A DNA stretch of 64,000 nucleotides from contig CM042090.1 of the NCBI GenBank assembly GCA_023512835.1, positions 50,202,996-50,266,995 on the forward strand, written 5' to 3'. Under the pieces are notes generated by a model. It was not told where the DNA came from and did no database searches. It saw only the letters and a program-made list of their open reading frames with translations. Of this stretch, positions 34,380 to 46,433 are shown piece after piece. This DNA is from Taxillus chinensis. Taxonomy: Eukaryota; Streptophyta; Magnoliopsida; Santalales; Loranthaceae. Positions within the stretch are counted from its first letter, which is position 1. Each line of letters begins with the position of its first letter. The position numbers were made by a program, and so were the translations under genes.

Positions 34380-35830
34380 CACTATAAGGTTTCCAGTGAG
34401 TGTGTCCATGTTCTCCACCGAAATAGTTGGCGGGACATAAGCCTTGCTAAGGTCCTTCATTAATGTTTTTCGGTGTGGAGTAGAATCTTTTAGCAGGGAG
34501 AGTAATGAGATCCGAGCGGGCTGTTTGCTTAGCTGTTCCACGATATTATATTCACTATACTTAATCAACTTCAAAAACTCAGCAGCGTCTTCCTCAATAA
34601 TTTGAATTTCCTCGTTGGCTGTTTCTGATGCAGGCAAGATATCTTTCCCAACAGCTTTTCCCTTCTTCGATTGTTCGAGCACTTCCGGTGCGTAAGGACA
34701 TCCACTCCGAGTTGTCTTCTTTGTTTGGGGGTTCCCTTGCACTACTGCTTCACAATCGTACCTCCAAGGAACAACTTTCTCACTTTTGTAGGAAGCTTGA
34801 GGGGGTATATGGATTGTAAGAGGCTGGATCCCATGGGGTAATAGGGGTATTTATGGAGTTGTAGTGTAAATCCTGAGGGGCTTGGGCAGGTCTGTGAAAC
34901 CGTTTGCATTATTGGACCATCTGGACGGATGGGTCGACACACTGTTTTGAAATTTCGATCCTTCGGTAGTCCATCAATTCTTGAACAACACTTTCGAACT
35001 CCGTACAGCTGTTAATGTCATGTCCTGGAGCCATCTCATGGAACAGACACCTTTTTTGTTGGTCAGTCCCTTCTTCACCTTTAATAGCTGATCTGGTCAA
35101 CAAATACCCGTACTTGAGTAAAAACTGAAATAACTGGTCCCTTTGCATCCGTACTTGGGAGATCTTCAAAATCCTAGCTTCCGAGGTGATGGCAGTAACA
35201 CTATTAGAGTGTTCTGGCAATGGGTTGTTGTTGACACTCGGGGAATTGGATAGCGTTGCAAAATCCAACCAGTGAGCATCTTTTAATGCTTGGACTTTCC
35301 TTTTAAATGCGATGCAGCCCTTAACATTGTTTCTTACGGCACCAGCATGATATACGCAATGAAGGTCTGGTTTGTACCAATTTGGATACGGCGGTTTCAG
35401 TTCTCCCACAAGGAAAGGGACTACCAGTCTTGCCTCAAGGAGCCTTGGGTACAGTTCAGCATAAGTCATAGGGATTGGGTCGAACTCCTGGTGCTTCTTG
35501 GGAGCTTGATTTGGTTTCGAGTCAGTAGATGGGCTTCTGACAGGTGCTTGAACTGGTGCTGGGGTAGGTAGCGGAGGAAATTGTGGAGCTGGATAAGGAT
35601 ATTGGGGTCTTGCTTGGAATTGGAAAGGTTGAAATTGCGGGATAGGTGCAGGTGCGGCATATGCGGCTACTAGAGGTGCTTTAAAGTAAACAGGCATTTG
35701 GGGAGGGTTAGGTTACATCATTGGATCAGATTGATACACGAAATTAGTTTCCCCTTCTTTCTTCGTCGGAGGTACTGGTGACCTCTTCGGTGCCTACGTC
35801 CTATGTTTGACATTCTAGGGTACATGATTA
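34380..35830 (-). pseudogene. Element H gag, C-terminal part
   Basis: Frames 34909-35697 and 34365-34742 carry segments typical of Tat/Ogre gag. There is a proline/glutamine-rich stretch, then FDPIPMTYAELYPRLLEA, a knuckle-like HCVYHAGAVRNNVKGC, LFHEMAPGHDINSC, and finally EFLKLIKYSEYNIVEQLSKQ. The frame also reads upstream of the ATG at 35697 to about 35820, with one TAA. The gag N-terminus is absent: LTR-derived sequence is reached within about 150 bases. Frameshifts occur near 34745-34910. Protease coding continues at 15216 across element F. Confidence 0.8.
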
Positions 35831-38749
35831 TAATAATGCTAAAGGTAAAAAAACCCAAATATTAAAAGTTGAGAAACAAAGTATTGAAAAGATTTTCTTT
35901 TGCTTTGTTTTGTTTTTGGAAAGCATTTTTGTTTGCTTGAAAACCCCTTTTTTTGTTTTGTTTTTGTTTTTTGTTTTTTTTTGGTCTTTGGTTTTTTTTT
36001 TGAAACCCCCCCCCCCTTTTTTTTTTAAAACCATTTTCTTTTCTTTTCTTTTCTTTTCTTAACTTTGAAAAATGTTTGTTTTAACAATATGAATTAAAAC
36101 AAATAGATGAAAGTGTATTGTGTGTGTGATTGTGACATGCATAAAAAAACAAGAAAATCTTCTTCTTCTTTTTTCTTCTCCCACTTTTTTTCTCTCTTTA
36201 TTTTTTTATTTTCTTTTCCCTTTTTTTCTTTTCCTTTTTTTTTTCATTTACACATTACATGTTACAATGATGGTATTTATACAACCTCTAATTACAAGCC
36301 CAGATCTAACAAATTAAACTGAGCACAAATTATCCTATGACTGAAAACGGGAAAGGGCACAACTAGCATTCTTTGTACATGATTTAACAAGGCTAGAGTA
36401 GTCTGAGCTATCATCAATCGGGAACTCATCCATCCAACGCCAAGCACGCCCAACAAACACCAACAAATACAGCAAAAACCAAGATGAAAGAAATAGGGAA
36501 GTGAGAAGCATAACCCAGCAACGATTAATAATTAAAGAAAAGCATACAGACGAACAAACAAGCCCAACGTGGAAAAGCAAAAATGCAGACCCAGCATAAT
36601 CCAGTATCAAATGAAAACAAACCATCAAAAGAAACAAATGAAAAACAAAATCAGACAGCAACCCCGATGAGTAGAACTTAGACAGACTGAAACTAAGAAA
36701 AGAAAAGTGCTGCTAGAAACATGAACCAGCCAGATAATAGCCCAGCAGAAAACCAGATTAAAGCCCTCACATATTTGGAAAATCATACTGGAGGTTTAAA
36801 AGCTGACCAAAGCGCTCACACATTTTGAAAACCATCAGGGCACACACATTTTAAACAGCCAATCAAAGCATTCCAAACGGATTAAGGTGTATGAGACACG
36901 ACCCAAATCACACGTTCATATGTTTTAATAAAAAAATGACATTCCTTGTTCGTGGCTTAAATTTCTGAAAACGCAAAGGGAGAACACAAACATACGGGAG
37001 CCAAATTTGAAAGAACACAGAAAAGAAGTGATAAAAATCAAGCTTTATCCACATCCAGACAACACAATAGAAGCAATCATATTCAACCTACGAATTAACT
37101 AGCTCTCTTCAGACGAAAACTCTCGCAAAATGTATCGAGATCCACAGGGACTCGAGCAGCATAGATAACATCAATCGACATTCATAAAAACTTAGACAAG
37201 AAGTCAAGTGAACAAAGTATTACCAAAAAGAAGAAATGTTGCCGAAGATGTGTTTCCTCTTTGATGCAGCGCCCGTACTCTCGTACAGGAGCTGATGCCC
37301 CCTACGTTGACTGTCGACCGAATGATGGCAACGGTAAACAATGGTAGAGATGAACTGTGAGCCGCCCGTGCCATTTGGATGTCTTCAGCGCCTTCTTCGC
37401 GACGTATTGGAGTGGTCTCAGGAGTCCTTCGCCTTCTTCGTGGTGACCAACAACAGCGTCAATCGAGTCCAACTCCACAGTGACCAGCGAGCGGTGCGCC
37501 GGCCAAGGGGAACCAAAAGGGGGCGTGCTGGAGGTTCAGCAAAAGGGCTTTGGCAATGGTCGTCGATGAAGGTTTTTAACAATGGAGATTAGGGAAAAAG
37601 GCACAGCTTTGCTCCAGAGAGGAAAAGGGCTTCGGTTCTAAGGTTCTTCACAAGGGAAAGGGAGGATTGAGGGTTCCTTCTCGGCCACCAGAGAGAGCCG
37701 AGAAGGATGGTGGAGGGCGACTGCTTTTTGCGAATTTTTTTCGGGGAGAAAAAAAAGGAGGAGCTTCTGTGGCTAATCGGCTGGGTTTAAATAGGCAAGA
37801 GGGGCTAGGGTTGAGCAGGGGGACGGATCGGCAGCTTCAGGTTAAGGTTACCGGTTGATGGGTTTGGCTTCGAAAGAGGGGAGGTAATCGGGGTTGAACC
37901 ATGGTTGAGGCTTGAAGGTTGGGATGACCGAGCGAGCTGGCGTCGTCGTGTTGATCGGCTCATGGGGGTGTGGTCCTCCGGTGCACCAGCGTCCGTTGCG
38001 TGGAGTGAGCGATGAGGACGAGCGGGGAAGGGAGAGAGGAAGAAGAAGACAAAGTGGTTTGGTGATGGGGATAAGGCCGCATGCGGATTTTGTGGCTGTA
38101 ATTTTTTTGTTTTTGTTTTTATGTATTTATTTCTTTTGTATTGTATTTTATTTTCCAGCCAATCTACGACTGACATGTGGCCTGCAGCGGACGGGAAAGG
38201 AAAAGAAAAAAAGAAAATGAGTGTTTTTGGGTTTTTAACAAACTCTTTCGGTTTTTGCGATCGGTAGGACGACCAGACTTCAAAACGTCTCGAAAAAATA
38301 TCTTTGGATTCGGGGCGTCATGACGAACGACCCCGTGTCAATTTTATTTGAAAACGATCTCGTTTTACGGCAAGCCTGTATTGAGATTATTTATTATCGA
38401 AAAACGTATTTATTTTTTTGATTTTTGTTGAAAAAGCCCCTGGAGCGAATATATACAATATATACGTCAAAATTCTCAGAACGACGAGTAAGATGGGATT
38501 ATGAGGCTTGTGACCTGATCTGGAGCTCCGTGTAAAAGGTCAATTACCATTTTGACCCCCGATGGCAGCCCGAATGCTATTTTGACTATATCTTCTTCGT
38601 TTGACCTCAGAATTGAGCGCGGTCGATTGCGTTGATCCTCAAATTTGATTTTCTATTGCCCAGGACTGATTCTTTGGCATTTGGAGGCTGTTCAAATAAT
38701 TTCTCAAAATTGGAAAATATGTCCAACCCGGACAAATTAAGGTCCAACA
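35831..38749 (-). repeat. Element H 5' LTR (3' end deleted)
   Basis: It starts TGTTGGACCTTAATTTGTCC at 38749 on the minus strand. The first ~300 bp align by eye with the starts of LTR C (45831) and of the LTR at 27. The A/C-rich part near 36000-36140, with CACAATCACACACACAATAC, corresponds to 10650-10700 of the other LTR. The conserved last ~200 bp of the family (as at 48720-48931), the primer site and the gag start are missing, so a deletion joins the LTR to gag near 35830. No genes lie in it. Confidence 0.75.
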
Positions 38750-39960
38750 CCAGGCCCTTGGAGCTTGCTTCAATTCGTACAAGGCTTTTCGTAGTTTATA
38801 CACCATATGTTCAGCCTTGTGTTCAACGAATCCTGGAAGTTGTTCAACATAAACCTCCTATTGAAGATTTCCATTTAGAAAAGCGCTCTTAACGTCCATT
38901 TGATAAACTGTAAAGTTTTCATATGATGCATACGCTAGGAACATTTTGATCACCTCAAGTCTAGCTACTGAGCATAGGTTTCGTCATAATCAATGCCTTC
39001 TTCTTGACGATATCCTTTGGCTACCAGTCGAGCTTTGTTCCGCATTACTATTCTATCAGTATCAAGTTTGTTCTAGAACACCCATTTAACTCTAATGAAT
39101 TGTTGCGACCTTGGCCTTGGTTCGAGTGTCCACACTTTGTTCCTTTTGAACTGATTAAGCTCTTCTTGCATAACATCTATCCAGTTGGAATCTTGAAGAG
39201 CTTCATTCACCACTTTTGGCTCTATTTGTGATAGAAAAAAGGAATAGAGGCACAAGTTGGAGGTCGCTGCCCTTGTTCTTACTCCAACAGTAGGATTACC
39301 AATTATTTGATCTGATAGGTGGTTACGAGTCCACCTATAATTCTGTGCAAGTGGTGGTGAATATTCAATGATTTGAAGCTCTGGCAGATCTGCTGGTTGA
39401 GCTTCTTCTGGGCCAGTTATATCCATATGATGAATAGTTCTAGAAGTACTTTGAGGTTCTTCGGCACTGTGACTTTCAATATTAATTGGTCCGGATGGAC
39501 TAGAAGGTTCTCTGGTGTTTTGGATGTCCGTATTAATTGGTCTAAAGTTGATTGGAAGTCCTGAGTCCGATTCTTCGGAAGCATCATCAGTAACATTTTT
39601 TCTTGCTCCACTGGTGCTCGATGATTGATAATAGTGGCAGGAACATGTTTGAACTGTGAATAGTCAATCGTGTCCATATGATCCTACACATTTGAAAATG
39701 AAGATCCTATACTTGACCAATCAAGGTTAAATTCATCAAAAGCAATATGGATAGATTCTTCAACTTTTAAAAGTCTTATATTGAAAATGCGATAAGCCTT
39801 GTTGTGTAACGAGTATTCGACAAAGATCGCATCATCGGATTTTGGCTCAAATTTACTCCGGGCCTCTTTGCCATTATTTAATACGTAGCAAGTACACCCA
39901 AAAGCTTTGAAATGGGAGATTGATGGCTTCCAGCCTCTCCACATCTCATAGGATGTTTTC
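38750..39960 (-). pseudogene. Copia 2 reverse transcriptase N-terminal part and INT-RT linker
   Basis: The linker and RT start read at 39073-39426 ([20 protein letters not shown], then a stop after RVKWVF). Coding continues in other frames to the KQAPRAW segment ending at 38750. The region is closely similar to 3050-3700 of copia 1. Element H separates it from the YVDD part, which is not in the window. Confidence 0.8.
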
Positions 39961-41050
39961 ATGGTAAACTAATTGATAAGAATTCTGTTCTGAACATAGC
40001 ATGCAATGGACATAGCTTCTGCCCATAGACTGAGAGGAATCTTTTCCCCTGCTAACATAGATCTACTAGGTTCGACTAATGTGCGATTCTTACACTCAGC
40101 AACTCCATTTTGTTGTGGAGTTCTTGGCGCAGAGAAGTCATGCTGAATGCCCTGTTCAGAACAATATGACCTTATATCTGAAAAGTCAAATTCCGTACCA
40201 TGATCACTCTTGATGCATTTGATGCTCAGTCCTTGTGAATTGCTTATCCAGTTGAAGAGATCTACAAGATGTTCAAAGGTTTGATCCTTCGATTTCAAGA
40301 ACATCACCCATGTATACCTGGTAAAGTCATTAATAACCACAAGGGTATATCTAGCACCAGCAAGGGAAGCAATAGAAATGGGACCACAGAGGTCTATATG
40401 AAGAAATTGCAAAGGAGCAGTTATTGAATTAATTGATTTGCTCTTAAAGCTATACTTGGTCTGCTTGCCAAGTTGGCATTCTCAACAAAGTGAATCTCTG
40501 GACTATTTATGTTTGGGTAGACCAAATCAAGCGACGCTAGTTTAGACAAAGTTTTAAAATTTAAATGAGCACAACGCTTGCGCCATAGCCAACTCTCTTC
40601 ATTTGATGCTGTAGTGAGGAAGCATACAGGGTTAGAAGAATTATTTGTTAAAACCACTAAATATATGTCCCTATCTCCTGATTCGAATAACTTAATATCT
40701 TCGGATAAGTTTTCCCTAACTGTGCAGGTGTTGGACATAAAGGAAACAGTGAATCCCTTGTCACATAAATTACTGACACTCAGCAGATTATGCTTCAAAC
40801 CTTCGACTAGTGCAACTTTAGTTATTGATACACAGTTGTTGGTTAAAGTGCCATACCCCACAGTCTTACCTTTGCTATTGTCGCCATATGGTACGGATGG
40901 TCCTCGTTTGTCAGTAACCTCTACGAGCAGAGACTTATCACCCGTCATATGTCCAGTGCATTCGTTATCGAGTATCCACTTGCTTTGATTGATCTTTGAC
41001 TTCAAGTGGTCTGCCAATGAATTCCAGAGATGCTCCTGCAAGACTGATTA
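39961..41050 (-). pseudogene. Copia 2 protease, GAG-pre-integrase and integrase
   Basis: The frame 40421-41041 starts at the protease: WILDNECTGHMTGDKSL has DNEC where copia 1 keeps DSGC, so the active-site Gly is lost. It then runs through GLKHNLLSVSNLCDKG to the GAG-pre-integrase part (WLWRKRCAHLNFKTLSKLAS). The integrase core at 39969-40412 has GARYTLVVINDFTRYTWVMF, SDHGTEFDFS and TPQQNGVAECKNRTLVE. These two frames are unusually long for this window. Confidence 0.85.
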
Positions 41051-43352
41051 CACTTTTGGTGCCCAAACTTGTCTTGGGCGGTTAGGAGAAACAACAATAG
41101 TGTCAACAGTTCCGAATTTTGCTTTGTTAAGAACTTTAGCTTTCTATGTTGAATTTACTTTGTTAGTGTAAGTTGCTTCTTTTATTTTTGTTTTCTTGGG
41201 AGAGTTACTCCTTTGAGATTTAGATTTAGATTTACTAGAAAAACCCTTTTTGACAAACTGATCTTTATTAATATAAACTTGATTACAAAGCCAGTCATCA
41301 GATAGACTCTAACGCTCATAGTGATAATGACCTATTTGTCTACATATGGAACTGACACTATGATGCGGACCAAAAACAGGGGATACAAGTTTCTTAGGTT
41401 TAACAGGTTTTCTACTCTGTTCCCTATGGCCTAATCCTCTGCAATTGGGTGACGCGCTCTTGGCCCTAGATGCGTCAACCTTAGTCTTTCCTTTTTTATG
41501 GGTGCTACAGTTTCGGCTTTAACTACAGCAACCTTCCCTTCATCTTTAGGTACGGGTGATACTGCTTCAGGATTAGCAGTAACAGCCTCTCTTCCACAGT
41601 CATAAACTATGGTGCCACCTAAAATAAAACTATCCAACGGTTTAGATGTACTAACAGGATAAAGGTTAGTTAATTTTGGAAGATAATCCGAGGGATACTC
41701 AGTAGCTTGTGTGGAGGATGATGGTTCGGAGCCAAGGCCAGGTTTAACTCGGATATCGTTTGGATTAGTCCTAAACGTAGAGACTATTTCCCCTGATTTT
41801 AGCCACTTATGATTTATTTCATTTTCCTTTTCAAGTTCGTTCTCGAGTTTTTTAAGATTAACAGTTAGGCCATTTAGGTTGGTATTTAGCAAATGATTTT
41901 CAGCTATAAGATCGTGATACCAAGCCTCTTTACTCTTAAAGTCAGCTATGTCTTTTTCAAGTTTAGAAACAGTGTATTCAAGACATTTAGCCTGACCACT
42001 CATGTCTTTGTACATTTGAGTAATTATTAATCTCTCATTTTTTTTTCATGATCACGTTCAGAAGTAAAAGATTCTAATCTACTCATAAGCTCAGAGATAG
42101 AAGGTACCTCAGTGTTTGCTATGAGGCAGACGTTCGGCTTCTCGGTTAGCTCATCATCAAAGGATTCCTCCTCTTCTTCCAAGCACTGACGTATTTTGAG
42201 ACGAACGCCTTCCTCTTACTCTTGCTATTTTCTGAGGTGAAACATCGGGGTATAACCTTGTCACTTTTATCGGCTGTTTTTGATTTTGATTTACAATTCT
42301 TGGCCCAGTGACTCGATTTCCCACAGTTGTAGTAGTCTTGGGAAGTAGACTCCGATCGTTCCTTTCTTCTAGATGATGATGAGGAGCCTCTTCTGAATCC
42401 TTTTCGCTTTTCCTCGGGAACCATTCGAAGGATTTAACCAGAAAGAGCTATTTCTTCTTCAACGTCCGAGTCAAAGTTCTCCGACTCTTTTGTATCATCA
42501 TTATGTTGTATGCTCGGACATTCCGTAGCTTTAAAAGCTACCCCCTTTCTTTCCGAGCTATTTTCTCTTCTTGGTCGGTGTATTTGAACTCGACCTCATG
42601 AGTCCTGTAACTCTCCGTATAGTTCTTCAAGGGGAGCATACGGCCGATTTTTGTCGGCTGCATCTAGAGCTGCTTGAGTAATAGCGATCCGACAAGGAGC
42701 ATAAAAACTTGTCATTGATTTGGAATTGAGTATAATGCTCATTGACAGTTTTCAAGTCGAGAATGAGCTTGTCGAATCTCTGGTAGATGCTCTCGAGGGA
42801 TTCACCAGGTTTATGAGTGAAGCTTTCAAAGTTCTGTCTGAGAGCACAGATAACGTTCTGCATTTGGGACTAACTTCCCTCATAGAGGATTGTCAGTTTA
42901 TCCCAGACAACTTTTGCTGTGCAGCCTTGGACGTTAGTGAAAGCTTCAGAATCCAAAGATAATGTTACATAAGACAGAGCCTTTTCGCTAGCATACTACC
43001 AGGCTCTTTCCTCGTTGGTGAGTTCAACATCAGTCTTTGGCCTTCGAACTCCATTTTCTCTGATAGTCATCAGAATAGGAAGCTCCTGATGAAGACACGG
43101 CCACATCAGATGATCATAACATATCATGAACATCCTCATGCAAGCTTTCTACTGGGAGAAAAGCTCAGGTGTGAATTTTGGCGGTTATGTCAGAGTGAAG
43201 CCAGAACTCCGTTGTTGAGGTGTAGCGGAAGTAGCAGGTTGAGTACTTGTGCTCGGATCAATGTTTTCGCTGCTACTGCAGTTGGGTAAGGGCTCTTGTG
43301 CACCTCCGGAGTTAAGGCAAGCATTGAACAACATATTGCTTTCTTTGGCCAT
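41051..43352 (-). pseudogene. Copia 2 gag
   Basis: The start ATG is at 43350-43352, in the same position relative to the primer site as in copia 1. Sections visible: ENFESFTHKPGESLESIYQR (42627-42863), a zinc knuckle segment CGKSSHWAKNC (42146-42424, first Cys written as Tyr in YYNCGK), and a coiled-coil-like piece (41431-42015, DMSGQAKCLEYTVSKLEKDI). Several frame changes separate them. Confidence 0.75.
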
Positions 43353-43400
43353 TGTTGAGGGAGAGAAAGAGTAAGATCTCTACTTTGAGCAGGTAGACTT

Positions 43401-43412
43401 GCTTTGATACCA
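43401..43412 (-). promoter_or_regulatory. Primer-binding site of copia 2
   Basis: The minus strand reads TGGTATCAAAGC, one base different from the iMet complement seen in copia 1, two bases after the LTR end. Confidence 0.85.
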
Positions 43413-43414
43413 CT

Positions 43415-44828
43415 TGTTGGTCCCTGAGAGCCTAGAGGGGGGTGAATAGGCTCTCATCGAAAACTCTTCTTCGTCTCTGGCACAACACTTGTTTGGTTAA
43501 AAGATAGAATCAGTGCGGAAGATAACCAGATAGTGGAAGTATTCTGTTTTATTATCAAAAGATAATTACAACAAAATATAGCAGATTAAAGCTGATGAAT
43601 CTTTTCGATCTACTGAAAAACTCTTTAATACTCTGTTTACAGTTACTCACACACTAGCCAATTTAATCTCTAAGAGCTCTTGTACATGCACGCACGCATT
43701 TTGAAAATATACAAGGTTTAATATGTATCGACCTCCCTGGGAGACAATCTTGGAACATGATCTTCCGAGCACCGTGTACCATTGAATTCTTCTCGGAAAT
43801 GTCTCTGCTTTAATTGCTGCGGATGTGGTGCTCAAAATCTTAGGTCTTTAAACATTGAATTATTTCGCATGATCTCGAGTGCATTTAAGGCTCTGTCTTA
43901 CATTAGGACACATCTCCGTGTGTTCCACGTGTAAGATGATTTAGATCTTCAACAAGTCTGTCTTACATCGGGACACAGCGAGCAAATGACTTTAAATGCA
44001 AAGTCAATAAAGTGAAGCACCATCTTCTTAGTCCGTTGTAAAGTTCCTTACTCCGTGTTAGTGAAGCTCGGATCCTTACTTCGTGTCAGTGGTTACTTAC
44101 TCCGTATTGGTTTGATAAGGAATCCTTATTCTGTGTCAGCGCTTCCTTACTCCGTATGAATGAGAGGTTCGGAGAGCTTACTCCATATCAGCGCATCCTT
44201 ACTCCACTTGAGTTCCTTACTCCGTAAGAGTTCCTTACTCTGCATGAGTAAAAGGTCTAGATGGCTTACTCCATATTAGCGCATCCTTACTCCGCATGAG
44301 CTAAAAGGTTCAGATTCCTTACTACGCATCTCTTTTCCTTACTCCGTGCGAACAAAGGACTCGAGTCCTTATTCCGCATAAGTCCTTCCTTACACCGCAT
44401 GAATTAAAGACTCGAATTCCTTACTCCGTGTCTTCTTGTCCTTAGTCCACTTGAGTGGACGACTTAACTTTTTATTCCACGATAGTTTTCTCTTACTCTA
44501 TGCGAGATATAAACTAGGATTCTTATTTCGCATCTATTTAACTTGGTCTATTTAAGTGTAAGGCGCGGATTCCTTAGTCCATAACTTTAAGTATTTGGTC
44601 TGCATGAGTGATCCTTATTCTGTATGAAGACTTGGTTATTTACCAAGTGTTTGATGACACTCACGTTGGTCCGGATCGGGATTATATATCATGTCCTTAG
44701 CTTTGCTCTCACGAGTGCAGGTCCGGATTAAGGTTATATCTTCTGCAACAACTAAGAATAAACAAGGTCTCAAATCAAATTATATAGGGTTTTATCCACA
44801 TCATCCAAATTCTGGGTTTGATCCAACA
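43415..44828 (-). repeat. Copia 2 5' LTR
   Basis: 1414 bp, TGTTGGATCAAACCCAGAAT at 44828 to GGGACCAACA at 43415. Its ends match copia 1. It holds many TCCTTACTCCG-type motifs (44040-44620), less regularly spaced than in copia 1. No coding content. Confidence 0.85.
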
Positions 44829-45200
44829 CATACATGTTACTTCTCGCACGGCGTTACATCATATCATTACAATCCAATAAAATAAACACACACAAATAGA
44901 GTTTTCACCTTGGGTTAACCTCCTAGCTCCTATAGGCACCTGAAACAAACAAAGACAAACACAACAAGAGGGGTGAGCAACCACAGCTTAGTAGGGATCA
45001 TGCCTCCCCAACCCATCTCAACTCATAAACTAGTGTAGGCATGTGCTCATGTAGTGCTACACATACATCACTAAGTCAGGCACAATCTTGCCCCCTAGGC
45101 ACAATATTACCTCCTAGGTCATCCCAAATATTGACTCTCAGGCACCGTATTACCTCTCAGGCACAATACAACTTCTCAGGCATAATAGCCTCTTAGGCTT

Positions 45201-45742
45201 TGATATTCCCAAGATCCAAACAAGATCGTTTGGGTATGTGTGTGTATACAGAGAGGGGGGGGGGGGTGAATCTCTATACTTAAAATTATTTTCTTTAGTT
45301 TTAAGAGTAGTATGATACTCAGAGGTATTCTACAAATATGGTTCTTCTTTGGGTGGTATTTTAGTGTCTTATGCAATATCAGATTAACAGCAGGTATGTA
45401 TGGGAGTAAAAGATAAAGACACACGGTTTACGTGGTTTGATCAATGTGATCTACTTTACGGTGGTGAGAGTGTACCTATATTGAGTCCAATCCACTATAT
45501 ACTTTCAATACAGTAAGGTCTAGCCCTTGTTACAATAGGATCAACTCTCTTTTCTCTTAAATGCAAATACAAAAACAATATTACTCCAGTACTCACTCAC
45601 TGTGACGAACTGTCTAGCGCAATCTGCTCCTGCATATTCAATTGTTTGCACTGCTTGACCTTCAACCACTCCTTTGCCAAAGTTATAATCTGTTCGTTGA
45701 ATGTATGAGGAACTAAGTTAGATTAACTCACTGTTATCTTGC
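45201..45742 (-). repeat. Element D 3' LTR, lower part
   Basis: It matches 61160-61684 of the 5' LTR with small differences, including a longer G run (45252-45267) next to GTGAATCT. It is interrupted by B' at 45743. Confidence 0.9.
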
Positions 45743-46172
45743 TGTCACGCCCCCAAATTCGAGGGAACCCGGAACCGGGTACATGACTTCCCCTTGCCCG
45801 CACCCGATAGGTCAAGGGGTTGGTGACTAGTGTTGTACCCCATTTTGTCCGGGTTGGACATATATATTTATTATTCCATATCTGTCATTGACTTTGTATA
45901 GAAAATAAAGAGGCGTAACCATTAAGATAAAGGGTGGGAAAGAGACAATCCAGAGTGATGGAAAATCAAATTTGAGAATCAACACCTCCGACCACGCTCA
46001 ATTCGAGGTCAAATGACGAAGTTATGGTCAAAACAAGAGGCTTGCTAATAGTGGTCAAATGATAATTGACTTGTAAAACCGCACTCCAAATTAGGTCACG
46101 AACCTCACCATCATGATCCTCTCGTCATTGTGAGAATTTTGATATATATATTGGCTATTTAAAAAAAAAGTG

Positions 46173-46433
46173 TGAACAGTACCCCGCATACTGTTCACAG
46201 CCAAAAAAAATTAATCTAAACCAAATACTTAAAAACATTTTTTTAGGAAAAGCACGTGTGAACAGTACCCGCATACTGTTCACAGCCCCAAAAATTTTAA
46301 TTAAAACTAATATTAAAAAAAAACACGTGAACAGTACCCGCATACTGTTCACAACCAAAAAAATCTTAATTAAAAACTAATACTAATTTTTAAAAAAACA
46401 CCCCACGTGTGAATAGTACCCACATACTGTTCA
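46173..46433 (+). repeat. Four palindromic units in the U3-like part of solo LTR C
   Basis: Units at 46173-46199, 46259-46282, 46329-46352 and 46410-46433 each read TGAACAGTA-CCCGCA-TACTGTTCA or a close variant, able to fold as hairpins with 9-bp arms. Several are preceded by CACGTGTGAA. A fifth imperfect one, with GTACTGTTCATAAACAGTAC, is at 46593-46612. Confidence 0.9.

Larger units (their letters stand above)
1..38749 (-). mobile_element. Element H: Ty3/gypsy Ogre/Tat-type retrotransposon, interrupted and left-truncated by the window edge
   Basis: The element reads on the minus strand. Its 5' LTR starts TGTTGGACC at 38749, directly after the W of the RAW(Y) motif of the copia 2 reverse transcriptase, so it is inserted in that gene. 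Its parts are the LTR (about 35850-38749), a gag C-terminal piece (34380-35830), protease, RT, two RNase H domains and the integrase zinc finger (11466-15216), and a last integrase stub at 1-26. Element F (15217-34374) and a solo LTR (27-11460) interrupt it. Reading frames resume across both insertion points, which shows these are one element. A second RNase H after the pol RNase H is typical of Tat/Ogre. The 3' LTR lies outside the window. Confidence 0.85.
38750..44828 (-). mobile_element. Copia 2: second copia of the copia 1 family, truncated at left by element H
   Basis: From right to left: LTR 43415-44828, primer site 43401-43412, gag from 43352, protease, integrase and RT up to the PRAW motif at 38750, where element H is inserted. 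Its sequence is collinear with copia 1 throughout gag and pol. The remainder of RT, RNase H and the 3' LTR lie beyond the window, on the far side of H. It is flanked at right by LTR E. Confidence 0.85.

Noticed and set aside
45743..45760. TGTCACGCCCC first read as a plus-strand LTR start
   Set aside because: It is the inverted form of the GGGGCGTGACA end. The opposite end TGTAAAGACTCG and the target duplications show that B and B' are on the minus strand.
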